Both the position numbers and the translations under genes were made by a program. Positions 63,416-64,000 of a stretch of DNA of 64,000 nucleotides are shown here, piece by piece; position 1 is the stretch's first letter; each line of letters begins with the position of its first letter. The DNA comes from Brevundimonas sp. (lineage in GTDB: Bacteria; Pseudomonadota; Alphaproteobacteria; Caulobacterales; Caulobacteraceae). The stretch lies in NCBI GenBank assembly GCA_003248965.1, contig QFQU01000002.1:124001-188000 (forward strand), read 5' to 3'. The notes under the pieces are model-generated. The model searched no databases and was not told the origin of the DNA. It was given only the letters and a program-made list of their open reading frames with translations.

Positions 63416-63449
63416 AGGAGGTTCCTTAGGCAGGTCGGGAAATCCTAAG
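63411..63449 (+). promoter_or_regulatory. Mutually exclusive hairpins around a distant Shine-Dalgarno
   Basis: CCTAA (63411-63415) can pair with TTAGG (63426-63430), putting AAAGGAGGT (63414-63422) mostly in the loop. Alternatively CTTAGG (63425-63430) pairs with CCTAAG (63444-63449). The Shine-Dalgarno sequence is 28 nt before the ATG at 63451 with no nearer start; the second hairpin would bring it close. Confidence 0.5.
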
Positions 63450-63450
63450 C

Positions 63451-63981
63451 ATGTCGAAACGGCTGAAAGCCGCCGCGGTTGCGGCGACCCTCGGTTTTTT
63501 TGCGTTGGGCGCCGTGCCCTCTTCCGCAAAGGCTGACGAGCCGTATTGGCAATGCGTGACCTTCGCCCGCATGTTCTCGGGCATCAACATCTTCGGCGAC
63601 GCCTGGACCTGGTGGCGCCAGGCCACCGCCAACTTCCGCACCGGCAAGGCGCCTGAAACCGGCTCCGTCCTGGTGTTCCGCCCCGAGGGCCGCATGAGCC
63701 GGGGCCATGTCGCCGTCGTTTCCGACATCCTGACCGACCGCGTCGTGCGCGTGACCCACGCCAACTGGGGCGGCAGCCGCGGCAAGGTGGAGGAGAACGT
63801 CACCGTCGTGGACGTTTCGCCCGCCAACGACTGGTCGCAGGTCAAGGTCTGGTACAATCCGATCAACGGCCTGGGCACGACGGTCTATCCGACCTACGGC
63901 TTCATCTACAAAGGCGCCCGCGACGCCTTCGACGCCGGCCGCCAGATCGCCGCCAACGCGACCGGCCAAGGCCAGCACTAA
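63451..63981 (+). CDS. CHAP-domain cell-wall amidase-like protein
   Basis: A 176-residue exported protein: signal peptide (LKAAAVAATLGFFALGAVPSSAKA), then a CHAP domain with catalytic Cys35 (WQCVTFARM) and His86 (RGHVAVVSD), and a third polar residue likely the Asn of THANWGG. CHAP proteins hydrolyse peptidoglycan amide bonds or cross-links. The normal length indicates a stand-alone enzyme. It follows the acyltransferase gene by 36 bp with an unusual leader, and is the last gene in the window. Confidence 0.88.
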   Translation: MSKRLKAAAVAATLGFFALGAVPSSAKADEPYWQCVTFARMFSGINIFGDAWTWWRQATANFRTGKAPETGSVLVFRPEGRMSRGHVAVVSDILTDRVVRVTHANWGGSRGKVEENVTVVDVSPANDWSQVKVWYNPINGLGTTVYPTYGFIYKGARDAFDAGRQIAANATGQGQH

Positions 63982-64000
63982 GACCACACGTCTCGCCCCC

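Overview
The window looks like chromosomal DNA of a high-GC alphaproteobacterium of the Caulobacterales, most likely Brevundimonas or a close relative. The best single marker is a DivL-type cell-cycle kinase whose phospho-acceptor histidine is a tyrosine (43472-45814). The pyrF, ubiG-lysC-ptsP, rodZ-ispG, sucCD-sucAB and rimP-nusA-ylxR-infB neighbourhoods and the ydbH-ynbE-ydbL trio fit the same group. Nearly all genes share one high-GC composition. The clear exception is a visibly AT-richer DUF4145 gene at 46397-47122. I see no rRNA operon, CRISPR array, insertion sequence or intact prophage. One tRNA gene is present (tRNA-Arg, anticodon ACG).

Layout. 1-9.6 kb: an LpxR-like outer-membrane protein, a lipoprotein-type gamma-glutamyltransferase, tRNA-Arg, a soluble VirD4/TraG-like ATPase translationally coupled to an unknown protein, a TadE/TadG pair and an M23 endopeptidase. 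9.9-13.8 kb: the ydbH-ynbE-ydbL envelope operon. 13.9-21.9 kb: a solitary cytosine-5 DNA methyltransferase, a COG3650-type lipoprotein, a LytTR regulator divergent from a DUF2306 membrane protein, and a TetR regulator divergent from a TonB-dependent receptor followed by an MFS transporter. 22-29 kb: TCA-cycle genes sucCD and sucAB with their own promoters and terminators. 29-43 kb: housekeeping genes (prfA, ispG, a rodZ-like gene, ptsP, lysC, ubiG), a response regulator, a TSUP transporter, two lipoproteins and an OPT transporter. 43-50 kb: divL, a zincin-type metallopeptidase, the foreign-looking DUF4145 gene, marC, pyrF and a secreted protein with 41-residue tandem repeats. 50-60 kb: a coupled pair of amidohydrolases, trmB, and rimP-nusA-ylxR-infB. 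60-64 kb: a DUF2141 protein, a Tat-exported carotenoid oxygenase-family enzyme, an acyltransferase and a CHAP-domain protein.

The most interesting signals are these. (1) The soluble VirD4-like ATPase and its unknown partner occur without any type IV secretion genes. (2) The AT-rich DUF4145 gene has a perfect 17-bp palindrome running into its start codon, and a 9-bp inverted repeat that includes the stop codons of both flanking genes. (3) In the amidohydrolase pair, one member has lost the HxH metal motif. (4) Exact 123-bp tandem repeats encode a secreted protein. (5) A LytTR-like direct-repeat pair lies between a LytTR regulator and a DUF2306 gene. (6) An intrinsic-terminator structure lies between a promoter and rimP-nusA, which suggests attenuation. 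(7) Before the CHAP gene, two mutually exclusive hairpins surround a very strong but badly placed Shine-Dalgarno sequence.

All assignments come from reading sequence motifs and context. No database search was run.
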